Shown: positions 1-9,171 of the stretch, piece by piece
How positions within the stretch are numbered: position 1 is the first letter of the stretch
How the letters are laid out: every line of letters starts with the position of its first letter
Assembly: GCF_945956965.1 (NCBI RefSeq)
Contig: NZ_CAMFJS010000023.1
Location: forward strand, 21,994 to 85,993
Source of the DNA: an uncultured Roseateles sp.
Lineage (GTDB): Bacteria; Pseudomonadota; Gammaproteobacteria; Burkholderiales; Burkholderiaceae_C
Direction of reading: 5' to 3'
Length of the DNA stretch: 64,000 nucleotides
Notes under the pieces: model-generated
What the model was told of the DNA's origin: nothing
What the model saw: only the letters and a program-made list of their open reading frames with translations
Database searches by the model: none
Translations under genes and position numbers: made by a program

Positions 1-1535
1 CCCAGGCACCAGTTGTCGCGCATGTCCTTGCTAGTTCCGGTTTTGACGGCCGCAAAACCGCTGGTGGCCAAGGGGCTGTCCAGGCCGAAAGTGAGCGCGC
101 GGGCATTGTTGTCGGCCAGCATGTCCGCCACGATGAAGGCGGCGGGTGAGCGGTCATTGGCCAGCGTCCGATACGCTTGGGTCAGCTTGAGCAAGCTCAC
201 CTCAGAGCTTCCCAGGGCCAGCGACAGGCCGTAAAAGCCCGCACTTTCACGCAGCCCAAGGCCCAGGGCATTGAGGCGCTCAAACAGCGGGTCCACGCCC
301 AGCATGGCGGTCAGCTTGACGGCTGGCACATTCAGGCTATTGCCCAGGGCGGCGCGCGCCGAGACATAGCCGCGAAAAGTCTTGTCATAGTTTTGCGGCA
401 GATAAAGGCCTGACGGGGTGCTGATCTGCGCCGCTGAGTCATCCAGCCAGCTGGCCGCGGTGATCAGCTTTTTCTCCAGCGCCAGCTGGTAGATGAAGGG
501 CTTGAGCGTGGAGCCCGGCTGGCGCCGCGCCAGCACGCCGTCGACCTGGGCTGCACTGGAATAGTCATCCCCGCTGCTGCCCACCCAGGCCAGCACCGCG
601 CCGCTGGCCCGGTCCAGCACCAGCACAGCGCCGTCCTCCACATTGCGGGCGGAGAGCTCAGCCAATTGCTGGCGCAGCAGACTCAAGGCCAGGCGCTGCA
701 GAGCGGCGTCCAGGCTGCTGGGCTGGCGCGACGGGCCGTCCGCCTTGAGCACTTGGCGCGCGTAATGCGGCGCCAGGGCCTCGCCTTGCAGCGGGGCGGC
801 GGGCCGGGCCAGCAAGGCCTCGACCTGACCCTGTACCGCCGCGCAGTTGGCAGCCGCCCCCTGCAGCTTGAGCAAGGCGCAAGCCCGCTCGGCCACGCGC
901 GCCGGCGCGGCATTGGGCGCGCGCACCAGGGCGGCGGCCAGGGCGGCCTCCTGGGTCGTCAGCCCGGAAGGATGCTTGCCGAACAGGGTTTGGCTCAGCG
1001 CATGGATGCCGATCACCTCACCCCGGAACGGCACGCTGTTGAGATAGGCCTCCAGGATCTGCGCCTTGCTCCAGTTGCGTTCCAGCCGCCCGGCCTGCCA
1101 GGCTTGGCCGAGCTTCTGGCCCAGGCTGCGGCCGCCGCTGGGCCGCGCCAAGCCTTCGTCAAGCAAACCCGCCAGCTGCATGGTGATGGTGGATGCACCC
1201 CGCGTGCGGGTGTTCCACAAATTGCCAAAACCGGCGCTGGCCACCGCTGCCCAATCAACGCCGCTGTGGGCGTAAAAGCGCTGATCCTCGCCCAGCAGCA
1301 TGGCCGTCAGCAAGGCGGGCGACATCTCGGCCAAGGGAACCCACGCCAGGCTGCGGCGCTGCATATCCAGGCGCAGGGTCTGCAAGACCTGACCCTGGCG
1401 GTCCAGCAAGGTGAAGTCAGACACTTTATGGGCCGCCTTAACCTCGGCAAAGCTGGCCTGCGCCGCTGCCGGCGGGGCCAGCAAGCTCAGCGCGAGGCAA
1501 AATGCCAAAGCCGAGGCAAGCGCCGCCCTCCTCAT
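1..1535 (-). CDS. pbpC: Penicillin-binding protein 1C (partial, C-terminus beyond window)
   Basis: Bifunctional class A penicillin-binding protein that polymerises and cross-links peptidoglycan in the periplasm. About 511 residues are visible. A hydrophobic N-terminus (residues 1-26) is followed by the GT51 transglycosylase motif EDQRFYAHSGVDW near residue 83 and STITMQ further on. The transpeptidase domain shows the SxxK motif in QPGSTLKPF near residue 341 and KTGTS near 497. The C-terminal PBP1C domain lies off the left edge. The ATG sits two bases after the yfhM stop, with a GAGG just before it, so the two genes are translationally coupled. The pbpC-yfhM pairing is the well-known enterobacterial arrangement and supports the 1C assignment over 1A or 1B. 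The reading frame has no stop within the window. Confidence 0.93.
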   Translation of the reverse strand, partial: MRRAALASALAFCLALSLLAPPAAAQASFAEVKAAHKVSDFTLLDRQGQVLQTLRLDMQRRSLAWVPLAEMSPALLTAMLLGEDQRFYAHSGVDWAAVASAGFGNLWNTRTRGASTITMQLAGLLDEGLARPSGGRSLGQKLGQAWQAGRLERNWSKAQILEAYLNSVPFRGEVIGIHALSQTLFGKHPSGLTTQEAALAAALVRAPNAAPARVAERACALLKLQGAAANCAAVQGQVEALLARPAAPLQGEALAPHYARQVLKADGPSRQPSSLDAALQRLALSLLRQQLAELSARNVEDGAVLVLDRASGAVLAWVGSSGDDYSSAAQVDGVLARRQPGSTLKPFIYQLALEKKLITAASWLDDSAAQISTPSGLYLPQNYDKTFRGYVSARAALGNSLNVPAVKLTAMLGVDPLFERLNALGLGLRESAGFYGLSLALGSSEVSLLKLTQAYRTLANDRSPAAFIVADMLADNNARALTFGLDSPLATSGFAAVKTGTSKDMRDNWCL

Positions 1536-1537
1536 CC

Positions 1538-4500
1538 TCAAGGCGCGACCTCCATCTGCTGCTGCGGCAGCACGCCGAAGCTGTCGGGCGCATACATGGC
1601 CTCGGCCCGGGTGCCGGGCAGCTGGAAGCGGCCGGCATTATTCAGGCGCACAAGGTACTCCACCGTGTGCTTGCCGCGCGGCAGATAGTCGAAATAGCCG
1701 CGCCAGGCCTCGAAGCTGCGCTCTTCAAAAGTGGGCCAGATGGTGCTTTGATTGCGCTGGCCTTGCTGGGCCAACTCACTTTCACCGCCCAGCCCTGATC
1801 CCAGCACCGCCGCGCCGGGCGGCAGCGGGTCGGCCAGCACCACCCAGCTCATATCGCTGCTGGCTTCCAGCTCCAGCCGCACCTTGAGGACATCGCCACG
1901 CGACCATTTGCCCGCCGTCTTTTGCTCCACCGGCAGCAAGGTGCGCGTGAGGCGGTAGCCCGAGTACAAGGCCTGCTTGAGCGGCACGGCGGCCAACGAC
2001 TGGGTCGTCACGAAAGGCTTGCCCGTGCCCTCTTGCGTCAGCGTCAAATTGCCGCTGGCCCAGGGCATCAACAGGCTGCCGCCCTTGGCTTGCGTGGCCC
2101 AATCCAGGCTTTGGGTCTGGCCGCCCAGTTCGGCCCGGGTGCGGCCACTCACAGCGACGCGCTCGAAGCGAGCGCTGAACTTGTCCAGCGCCAGCACACC
2201 CCACAGATTGGCCGTGGTGGTGGACCAAGCGCCCAGGCGCTGGCGTGCCAGCGTGCCTTGCAGCAAGCGCGGCAGCTCTGTCGCCCAAGTCGCATCCTCC
2301 AGCACGGCCAGCAGCAGGCGCGAGGCATTCGCATCGGCACTGTCCATCAACCACCACCAGGCATCACCCTCCTCAGTGCTGAAGCGCAAGGTGGTGCCGG
2401 CATAAGTGAGACGGCTGCGCAGCAGGTTTTGCGCCTCAAGAATGCGGGCCTGGCGCTGCGGCGCGGACTGCAGGCGCTGGTGAATTTGCAGCCAGTCCAG
2501 CACAGCGGCAGTAGGCCAGGTCGGCAGCGCCTGAGCGTCCACCGTGCTGAGCATGGCCGGCGTGGCGCGGCCGTGGCGCGACAAGGCCTCCAGCGCGGCC
2601 AGGCGGCGCACTTGCTGGTCAAGCTGGCCGGGTTTGGGCGTCCAGGGCTGGCGCAGCAAACGTCCTTCGACAAAAGCCGTCAGGCCGTCCAGCATGCGGG
2701 CGCGCGGCAGCGCGGGAATCTCCCGCCCGGCCTCATGCGCGGCCGCGATCAGATAGGCGGTGAGGCGTTCGCTGCCGGCCGAAGCGGCTTCCGGCGCCGG
2801 CGGGAAGTAGCTGGCCAGACCGTCCCGGTCCAAATAGCCCGGCAGTTTGGCGCCCCAAGCCTGCCACAGCGCGTCGTCATGCAGGCCAATGGCTTTGGAC
2901 GCCATTTGCTCCAGGCAGCTATAGGGATAAGTTTCAAAGAAACGCCGCGGGCCGGGCAGATCGCCACCCAACTTGGGCAAGAGGTTGAGCTGAATGCCGC
3001 CGCGCTTAACGCCGCTCAGCGGCAAGGCATCAGCCGGCGGCGCCACCGGTAGGCTGAACTTGCCGTCCAGCTGAGTCAGGCTGGCTTGCAAGACTTGCAA
3101 GGGCACGGCGGGCAGCACGCTTTGCTTGAACTTCAGGCGGTCTTGGGCCGCGCCACTCGCATTGGCGGCAGCGCCCTGCTCTTGCGCTGCGGCCTCCCAG
3201 TTCAAACTCTGCACGCCGACGGGCACCGTCACCGGCCATTGCACTTGGGCAGCAGCACCAGCGGCCAGCTGAACACTTTGCGCAGGCAAAGGCTTTTCCA
3301 GCCCCGGCGCCTGCAGCGTGGCCTGCAAGCTCATGGCCCGGCTGCTGCTATTGCGCAGGGTCAGCATGGCTTGGAATTGGTCACCCTCACGCACCAGCGG
3401 CGGCAGGCCGGACAGCACTTGCAGATCTTGCGTCACCCGCACCGTGGCCTGGCCGGTGCCAAAGCGCTGGGCGCCGGCATCGGCAATCGCCACCAGGCGG
3501 AAGCTGGTCAGCGAATCATTCAGCGGCACCTCGATCAGCGCCTCGCCCTGGGCGTCCAGCTTCACGCTGGGGCGCCACAAAAGCAAAGTGTCGAACAACT
3601 CTCGGGTGGCGCCCTGTCCGCCGCCGCCTCCGGCCGCCACGGCCTTGCGGCCGTAGTGGCGCCGGCCAATGATTTCGCTCTGCGCGGTGGACGTCTCAAC
3701 CCCCCAGGCGCGCTGGCGGATCAAGGCGCCCAGCAGGTCCCAGCTCGTGTTGGCGCGCAGCGTCAGCAAGCCTTCATCCACGGCGGCAAAGGCCACATCG
3801 GCATCGGCCAGAGGCTTGCCGTCGGGCTGCAACACCTTGAGCTTGGCACGCACCGTCTGGCGCACGCCGTACTGGGCTTTGTCTGGCGTGACAGTCACTT
3901 GCAGCTGATGCGCGGCCTGGCCCACTTGGAAGGCGGCCACGCCGAATTTGTAGGACGGCTTGGCCAGATCCACCAGGGCGGTGGGCGCCGGCATAGCGCG
4001 CGACTCACGCCAGCTCTGCCACCAGTTCAGCGGCGCACGCCAGCCCCAGCTGAAAAAGCTGTACCAGGGCACATGGTGGATACGGCCCCGCAAGGCCAGC
4101 ACGCTGACGTAAACATTGGGCGCCCAGCTCGGTTCGATCTTGAGCGAGATGGTCGGGTCTTGCCCGCTGAGGGTGATCACGCGGGTGTCGATCACGCCTT
4201 CGCGCTCGATCGCCACCAAGGCCGTGGCCTCGCGGTAAGGCATGCGCACTTGCAGGCGCGCGGTTTCGCCGGGCTCGTAGCGCTGCTTTTCCGGCAGCAC
4301 ATCGATACGGTCGTCATTGCTTTGGGCAAACCACTGCTCACCGCCCGCGCTCATCCACATGGTGGTGGCGGCCTGCACGCTGCGGCCTTCGGCGTCCTGG
4401 GCCTTTGCGATCAGCTCCACCTCGCCGTTAGCATCCACCCGCGGCTCGCAGTTCAGCAAGCCCTGAGCATCGCTAGTGCCGCTGCAAACAAGGCCCAAAT

Positions 4501-7500
4501 CACGATGCTCCACATGGTTGTCGTAAGCGTAAAAGCCCCCCACCATGCGCTTGCGGCTGCTGATGGTTTGGTTGACCCGTCCGCGCACCTCCAGGCGTTG
4601 ACCGGCCTGCGGCTTGCCGGCGGTGTCCAGCGCCAGCACGGTGAATTTCAGTTGACCGTCGCGATTGCTGGTCCAGGACGAAGCTCGCAGGCCCAACACC
4701 AGCTTGGCGGGCCACAGGGCGACGCGCTGGCTGGCGGTCTTGATCTCGCCATTCGGGTCGGCATAGCTCAGCTCGACTTGCAACTCCGAGGCTTGCTCCA
4801 GCTTGGGCAAGGGCTTGAGCAGCAGCTCCGCCGCGCCATTGCGGTCGCTCAGCAAGGCCACTTTGTCGGCTACCAGCTTGGCGCCCAAGGCGGCCTGGCT
4901 GGCCTCCCCCTCACCGTCCTCGCCTGACTCGGCCTCACCAGCACCGATGTATTGCGCATCGCTGCGGGGCGGATCAAAGCTAAAGCCGGGATAAGCCGCG
5001 AACTGCACGGCACGCGGCCGCAGCAGGGCCGAAAGCTTGAGGGGGGCCTGCGCCATGCCGCCGCCCGACTGGTAGTTCAGCTGGGCACTCAGGCGCAGCT
5101 CAGTAGGCGCCACCGGCACTTGCTTGGGCGCGCTGATCTGGGCCAGCACCAGGGGCACGCGGAACTCTTCCACCCGGAACTCGCCGCTGTCCCAGGCACG
5201 GGCCGGCTGGCCGTTCTTGGCCGCGCGCAGCAGATTGATGCGGTAGCTGCCCAGCTTGGCATTGGCCGGAATCTGCCACTGCGAGCTGCTGCTACGCGGG
5301 CTGGGCCACTGCAGCGGCAATAGCGTCTTTTGGCCCGTGCCCTCGTGGGTCAGTTGCACTTGGTCGGGCAATTGTGTGGGCGTGAGCAAGGCCAGGCCGC
5401 TGCCGGTCTCGGTGCGCAAGAAGTGCTTCATAGCCACCGTTTCCCCGGCGCGCAGCAAGCTGCGATCCAACACCGTGTGGGCGCGCAGGTCCGGGTTGCG
5501 GTCGCTGGAGGTGGGCAGATTGAAGCGCCAGGGCTCAATGCCCTGATTCCAATTGCTGAACACAAAAGCCATATCCGCCGGCGCCTTGGGGTCGCCGCCC
5601 GCGCCAGACGCGGTTCTGGCGGTGACGAACAGGCCGTACTCGACCTCGCATCGGGCATTCGATCCGCGCGGCACAAGCGGCAGGCTGTCTTGAATGCGGG
5701 CCAGGCCTTGGGCATCGCTGCGGCCACTCCACACGCGTTTGCCCCGGCAGTCGTAAACGGCCAGCTCGGCATCCGCCACCGGCTTGGCATTGTCCAGGCG
5801 GGTCACCCAGACCAGGCTGTTTTCACGCCCTTGCTTGAAATGCACGCCCAGATTGGTGACCAGCACACCGGTGCGCACAAACATGCTGGTGTTGGCCTTG
5901 TCCAGCAGGGCCGCACCCAGGCGGGGCGAAGCGATTTCGACCACGTGGTAGCCCGGCTCGGCCAGCGGCAGGCCGATCACCTCGAAAGGTCTTGTCGCTT
6001 CGCCCTTTTCCTTGCCATTGCCCTTACCCTCGGCGGGATCGGGCAGCTTGAGTGTCTGCACCGCGTGTTCGGTCTGCAGCAGGGAGACCTCGCGGGTGTG
6101 CACATAACGCGGCACTTGCCTGCTCTGGCTGCGGCCTTGCTCGTCGGTCCAGGTTTGCGTCTCCTGCCATTGCGCGGCGGGCAGGCCCAGCTCACGGGCC
6201 GGCAAGGTGGTCTCGTGATAGCGGCGCAGCTTGTTGTACCAGGCCAGCACCTCGGCATCACTGCCCAGGCGCTTGATGCGGATCTGGCCACCCGCCTTTG
6301 CCGCAGCAGCTGCCGACGCGTCTGCAGCCCAATCCGCTTGCACATGGCGCATGGTCACCGGCAGCACGGCAGGACCCTGAGCCTCACGCTCGATGATCCC
6401 AAAGGGCGCGGCCGCAAACTTGGCCAGCGGCGGCGCGGTGCCGGTCTGGATCTTCAGTGCGGCAAGATTGGCGGCATTGGCCAGCGGGCGGCCGCTGCGG
6501 TCGCGCAGCTCAGGCGGCAACTGCAGGCTGTATTCGGCGTTCTCGGCCAGGGGCGGGGCAAATTGCAGCTCGCTCAGCTCGGCCTGGGTATTGTCTTTGT
6601 CCACGCGCGGCGCTATTGCCGCGCCGCTCTTGGGCTGCAAGCGCATGCGCAGGGCCTGCTCGCGCGGCACGGCTTCGCTGAACAAGACGCGCAGGGGGCG
6701 GATCGGCAGGCAAGGCGCCTGGGCACGTTCGCGCTCGCAGCTGAACTCCGCCGTGAAGGGGCGGCGGACCTGGAACTGGTAGCGCTGCACGCCAGCATCA
6801 CCCGTAGCTGAACCCGTGCCATGCTGCCACTTGATCAGCACCTGGGCTTCGGGCGGCAAGGGGCGCTGGCAGTTGAGCAGCACCGCCCAATCGGCCTGCT
6901 TGCCGCTGATGCGTTTGGCGGCCAGCACGGCGGCGCGCTCGGCGCCCTCCACCCGCTTGACGGGCAGGCGCTCGCCCAAGCCCTCGACCTCGCACCAGGC
7001 TTTTTTTGCCAGCATGGCATCGCTGACCGGGCCGTTGAATTGCAGCAGGAAATGCTGGTCTTCCTCGATCTGGCTGCCCTCCCAGGGCTGCACGCGGCTC
7101 ACCACCGGCGCGCCGGTGCGCAACTCAAACTCACGCGGGCCGCTCACACTAATGCCGGCGAGGGGTTTGAACTGCGGATCCAGCGTGACCTTGCAGACCG
7201 AGCTGGCCGGCAGGGGCTGCTGCAGATCCAGCAACCATTCACGCTCGCTGGACCAGCGCCCCTGACCGGCGGGCGGCTTAGGCAAACCGGCACATTGCAG
7301 GGTGGCGGGCGCGGGCAAGCGCGGGTCGCCGGCGGGCACCACGGCATCAGAAAAACTCAGGCGCAGCTGACGCACCTCGCTGACCAGGCCGGCCTGACCG
7401 TCGGGGCTGAGGCGCACCGTCGTGGCGGCAGCTCCTGCGAGCGGCAAAGCCAGCAAACCCAGGACCAACATGGCAGCACGGCCCAAGCGCTGTGAAGCTT

Positions 7501-7522
7501 GCCCAAAAAAACTTTTTCTCAT
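1538..7522 (-). CDS. yfhM: Bacterial alpha-2-macroglobulin, YfhM type
   Basis: Very large periplasmic protein (1994 residues) of the bacterial alpha-2-macroglobulin family, thought to trap foreign proteases that breach the outer membrane, working with PBP1C. The N-terminus has a Sec signal peptide ending around LALPLAGAAA. Repeated MG domains fill the first two thirds. The thioester motif appears as YPYSCLEQMASK near residue 1535, followed by the alpha-helical thioester domain. The CLEQ motif marks the YfhM class; the YfaS class lacks it. I chose the ATG at 7522 because GAGGGAG lies just upstream and the signal peptide begins there; the frame stays open 54 codons further up without protein-like sequence. 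Unlike E. coli YfhM there is no lipobox cysteine after the signal sequence, so it is probably soluble in the periplasm. Confidence 0.93.
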   Translation of the reverse strand: MRKSFFGQASQRLGRAAMLVLGLLALPLAGAAATTVRLSPDGQAGLVSEVRQLRLSFSDAVVPAGDPRLPAPATLQCAGLPKPPAGQGRWSSEREWLLDLQQPLPASSVCKVTLDPQFKPLAGISVSGPREFELRTGAPVVSRVQPWEGSQIEEDQHFLLQFNGPVSDAMLAKKAWCEVEGLGERLPVKRVEGAERAAVLAAKRISGKQADWAVLLNCQRPLPPEAQVLIKWQHGTGSATGDAGVQRYQFQVRRPFTAEFSCERERAQAPCLPIRPLRVLFSEAVPREQALRMRLQPKSGAAIAPRVDKDNTQAELSELQFAPPLAENAEYSLQLPPELRDRSGRPLANAANLAALKIQTGTAPPLAKFAAAPFGIIEREAQGPAVLPVTMRHVQADWAADASAAAAAKAGGQIRIKRLGSDAEVLAWYNKLRRYHETTLPARELGLPAAQWQETQTWTDEQGRSQSRQVPRYVHTREVSLLQTEHAVQTLKLPDPAEGKGNGKEKGEATRPFEVIGLPLAEPGYHVVEIASPRLGAALLDKANTSMFVRTGVLVTNLGVHFKQGRENSLVWVTRLDNAKPVADAELAVYDCRGKRVWSGRSDAQGLARIQDSLPLVPRGSNARCEVEYGLFVTARTASGAGGDPKAPADMAFVFSNWNQGIEPWRFNLPTSSDRNPDLRAHTVLDRSLLRAGETVAMKHFLRTETGSGLALLTPTQLPDQVQLTHEGTGQKTLLPLQWPSPRSSSSQWQIPANAKLGSYRINLLRAAKNGQPARAWDSGEFRVEEFRVPLVLAQISAPKQVPVAPTELRLSAQLNYQSGGGMAQAPLKLSALLRPRAVQFAAYPGFSFDPPRSDAQYIGAGEAESGEDGEGEASQAALGAKLVADKVALLSDRNGAAELLLKPLPKLEQASELQVELSYADPNGEIKTASQRVALWPAKLVLGLRASSWTSNRDGQLKFTVLALDTAGKPQAGQRLEVRGRVNQTISSRKRMVGGFYAYDNHVEHRDLGLVCSGTSDAQGLLNCEPRVDANGEVELIAKAQDAEGRSVQAATTMWMSAGGEQWFAQSNDDRIDVLPEKQRYEPGETARLQVRMPYREATALVAIEREGVIDTRVITLSGQDPTISLKIEPSWAPNVYVSVLALRGRIHHVPWYSFFSWGWRAPLNWWQSWRESRAMPAPTALVDLAKPSYKFGVAAFQVGQAAHQLQVTVTPDKAQYGVRQTVRAKLKVLQPDGKPLADADVAFAAVDEGLLTLRANTSWDLLGALIRQRAWGVETSTAQSEIIGRRHYGRKAVAAGGGGGQGATRELFDTLLLWRPSVKLDAQGEALIEVPLNDSLTSFRLVAIADAGAQRFGTGQATVRVTQDLQVLSGLPPLVREGDQFQAMLTLRNSSSRAMSLQATLQAPGLEKPLPAQSVQLAAGAAAQVQWPVTVPVGVQSLNWEAAAQEQGAAANASGAAQDRLKFKQSVLPAVPLQVLQASLTQLDGKFSLPVAPPADALPLSGVKRGGIQLNLLPKLGGDLPGPRRFFETYPYSCLEQMASKAIGLHDDALWQAWGAKLPGYLDRDGLASYFPPAPEAASAGSERLTAYLIAAAHEAGREIPALPRARMLDGLTAFVEGRLLRQPWTPKPGQLDQQVRRLAALEALSRHGRATPAMLSTVDAQALPTWPTAAVLDWLQIHQRLQSAPQRQARILEAQNLLRSRLTYAGTTLRFSTEEGDAWWWLMDSADANASRLLLAVLEDATWATELPRLLQGTLARQRLGAWSTTTANLWGVLALDKFSARFERVAVSGRTRAELGGQTQSLDWATQAKGGSLLMPWASGNLTLTQEGTGKPFVTTQSLAAVPLKQALYSGYRLTRTLLPVEQKTAGKWSRGDVLKVRLELEASSDMSWVVLADPLPPGAAVLGSGLGGESELAQQGQRNQSTIWPTFEERSFEAWRGYFDYLPRGKHTVEYLVRLNNAGRFQLPGTRAEAMYAPDSFGVLPQQQMEVAP

Positions 7523-7961
7523 CCCTACGCTCCCTCGGCGCCCGTCAACTGACAGTCTCCCGCAAGAGTCTAAGGCGGCGCCGCCCTGGCCGGGATGGGT
7601 CTTCAGCGCCAAGCGACAGTCAAGGACCAAGCGCAGAGACGTCGACAAGGCTAGCCCGAAGGGGTGAACACGGCGCAATGACATCTGTAGAAAAACAAGG
7701 CATCACCAGGCAGGGTCGGGTGTAGACGCACTTGAGCCATTCACAGATCTCGCTCACACCATGCCAGTTCCTGGTGCGCAAGGTCACCGACGAGGCCAAA
7801 GTGAAAAATGCCCCGTTGGAACACGCCTTCTTGAGCCACGCTGCGGGCAGCGAGCTCACGCGGCCAATGAATAGAGCCTGCTCGGGCAGTGCCAAGCTCA
7901 GCGAAGACCGCTCGCAAGCATTGGCCTCTTCTGCCCATTCGACAGATTTGGGCCCGGAATG
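7523..7961. other. Intergenic region, no gene seen
   Basis: About 440 bases between the start of yfhM and the terminator of tRNA-Pro. Short open frames exist on both strands but none has a ribosome binding site with protein-like composition. It probably holds the yfhM-pbpC promoter; I could not identify convincing -35 and -10 boxes. Confidence 0.5.
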
Positions 7962-7962
7962 G

Positions 7963-7996
7963 AAAAACGGCCTAGCTGCTTGCGCCGCTAGGCCGT
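7963..7996 (-). terminator. Intrinsic terminator after tRNA-Pro
   Basis: On the minus strand a perfect 10-bp stem (ACGGCCTAGC pairing with GCTAGGCCGT) with a 10-base loop runs directly into a T tract. It sits about 17 bases past the tRNA 3' end and ends the tRNA transcript, and possibly the whole thrS-to-merR transcription unit. Confidence 0.85.
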
Positions 7997-8013
7997 TAGT
8001 CTCTTCTTATAAA

Positions 8014-8091
<78 letters not shown>

Positions 8092-8135
8092 CTGAGCTTT
8101 GCATTATAGGACAGTTTTTTGTCCTGTGCAAAGAA

Positions 8136-8660
8136 TTACTTTAAAAGATCTTCGCGTATTGAAAAAAGCTCGTCCCGGATCTGTTCGATGGACCAGGGAC
8201 CTGCCGGCATTGTACTCGTGCTGGCACGATGAATTTGGCTGACAGCCAACGCTGCGGCCGAAACACTCTGACTAGATGCCACAGGCTTGCGAGGCAGTTC
8301 ATCCGCATCCAAGGCGCCGACATCAAAGCCCTCGATGCCGTCCAGCGCATCGACATCACTGTCGTGGAAATGTTCAAAGGCCAGGGCAGCGTCGCCACGC
8401 GAACTGGCAGCATCGACCAACTGATTGCGGGCGCCGCTGATGGTGAAGCCCTGCTCGTACAACAAGCTACGGATGCGGCGAATCAGCAGCACTTCATGAT
8501 GCTGGTAATAGCGCCGATTACCGCGCCGCTTCATGGGCTTGAGTTGGGTGAACTCTTGCTCCCAATAGCGCAGCACATAGGGCTTCACGCCACAAAGCTC
8601 GCTGACCTCACCGATGGTGAAGTAGCGCTTAGGCGGAATGGCGGGAAGCACGTTGTCCAT
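8136..8660 (-). CDS. MerR-family transcriptional regulator
   Basis: DNA-binding regulator of 174 residues. The N-terminal winged helix-turn-helix is clear: RYFTIGEVSELCGVKPYVLR, then a YWEQEF segment and RRGNRRYYQHHEVLLIRRIR, the typical MerR HTH plus wing. The C-terminal half has no metal-binding cysteines and is low in recognisable features, so the effector is unknown. It is the penultimate gene of the translation operon, directly after ihfA, as in many betaproteobacteria. I used the ATG at 8660. An in-frame TTG three codons upstream (8669) has a better-spaced AAAGG and is a realistic alternative. Confidence 0.9.
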   Translation of the reverse strand: MDNVLPAIPPKRYFTIGEVSELCGVKPYVLRYWEQEFTQLKPMKRRGNRRYYQHHEVLLIRRIRSLLYEQGFTISGARNQLVDAASSRGDAALAFEHFHDSDVDALDGIEGFDVGALDADELPRKPVASSQSVSAAALAVSQIHRASTSTMPAGPWSIEQIRDELFSIREDLLK

Positions 8661-8695
8661 GCAAATCAAGGGCTAGACCTTTGGGAGCTCAGACT

Positions 8696-9112
8696 CTACT
8701 CGATGTCGTCTTCATCGCACGCATCGCCTTGCACCGCACTCTTGAGTTTGTGGCTGGCGTGAAAAGTCACCACATCGCGCGCCTTGATCGGGATGGACTC
8801 ACCGGTGCGCGGATTGCGGCCCGGCCGCGGTGCCTTGCGACGGATATTGAAATTGCCAAAGCCCGAGAGCTTGACGTCATCACCGCGCACCAGATTGGCA
8901 TGGATGATGTCGAAGAAGGCCTCGACCATGTCCTTGGACTCGCGCTTGTTCAGGCCCAGCTTGTCGAACAGCAGCTCGGCCAGTTCGGCCTTGGTCAAGG
9001 TGGGCGTTTCCAGGCTGGGCAGCAGCACGCGGGCAGGCGCGCTGGGCGTGCTCAAAGCATCCAGCTTGCTGTCGTCGGGGCTGTTGTTCTTATTGTTTTC
9101 CATCGTCATCAT
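8696..9112 (-). CDS. ihfA: Integration host factor subunit alpha
   Basis: DNA-bending nucleoid protein that pairs with IhfB and assists transcription, replication and site-specific recombination. The HU/IHF fold is complete: [20 protein letters not shown], then the signature [20 protein letters not shown] with the intercalating proline, and a basic C-terminus. At 138 residues it is clearly longer than the roughly 100-residue E. coli protein. The excess is an Asn/Ser/Pro-rich N-terminal tail of about 38 residues. ATG codons at 9112, 9109 and 9103 are all possible starts and none has a strong Shine-Dalgarno, so the exact tail length is uncertain. It follows pheT in the same operon, as in E. coli. 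Confidence 0.95.
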   Translation of the reverse strand: MMTMENNKNNSPDDSKLDALSTPSAPARVLLPSLETPTLTKAELAELLFDKLGLNKRESKDMVEAFFDIIHANLVRGDDVKLSGFGNFNIRRKAPRPGRNPRTGESIPIKARDVVTFHASHKLKSAVQGDACDEDDIE

Positions 9113-9171
9113 CAAGCAAGCGTTCGCTGTTCTCAGGTGGGTGGAGCAAGAGCTGGATGGTGCAGAGACTA

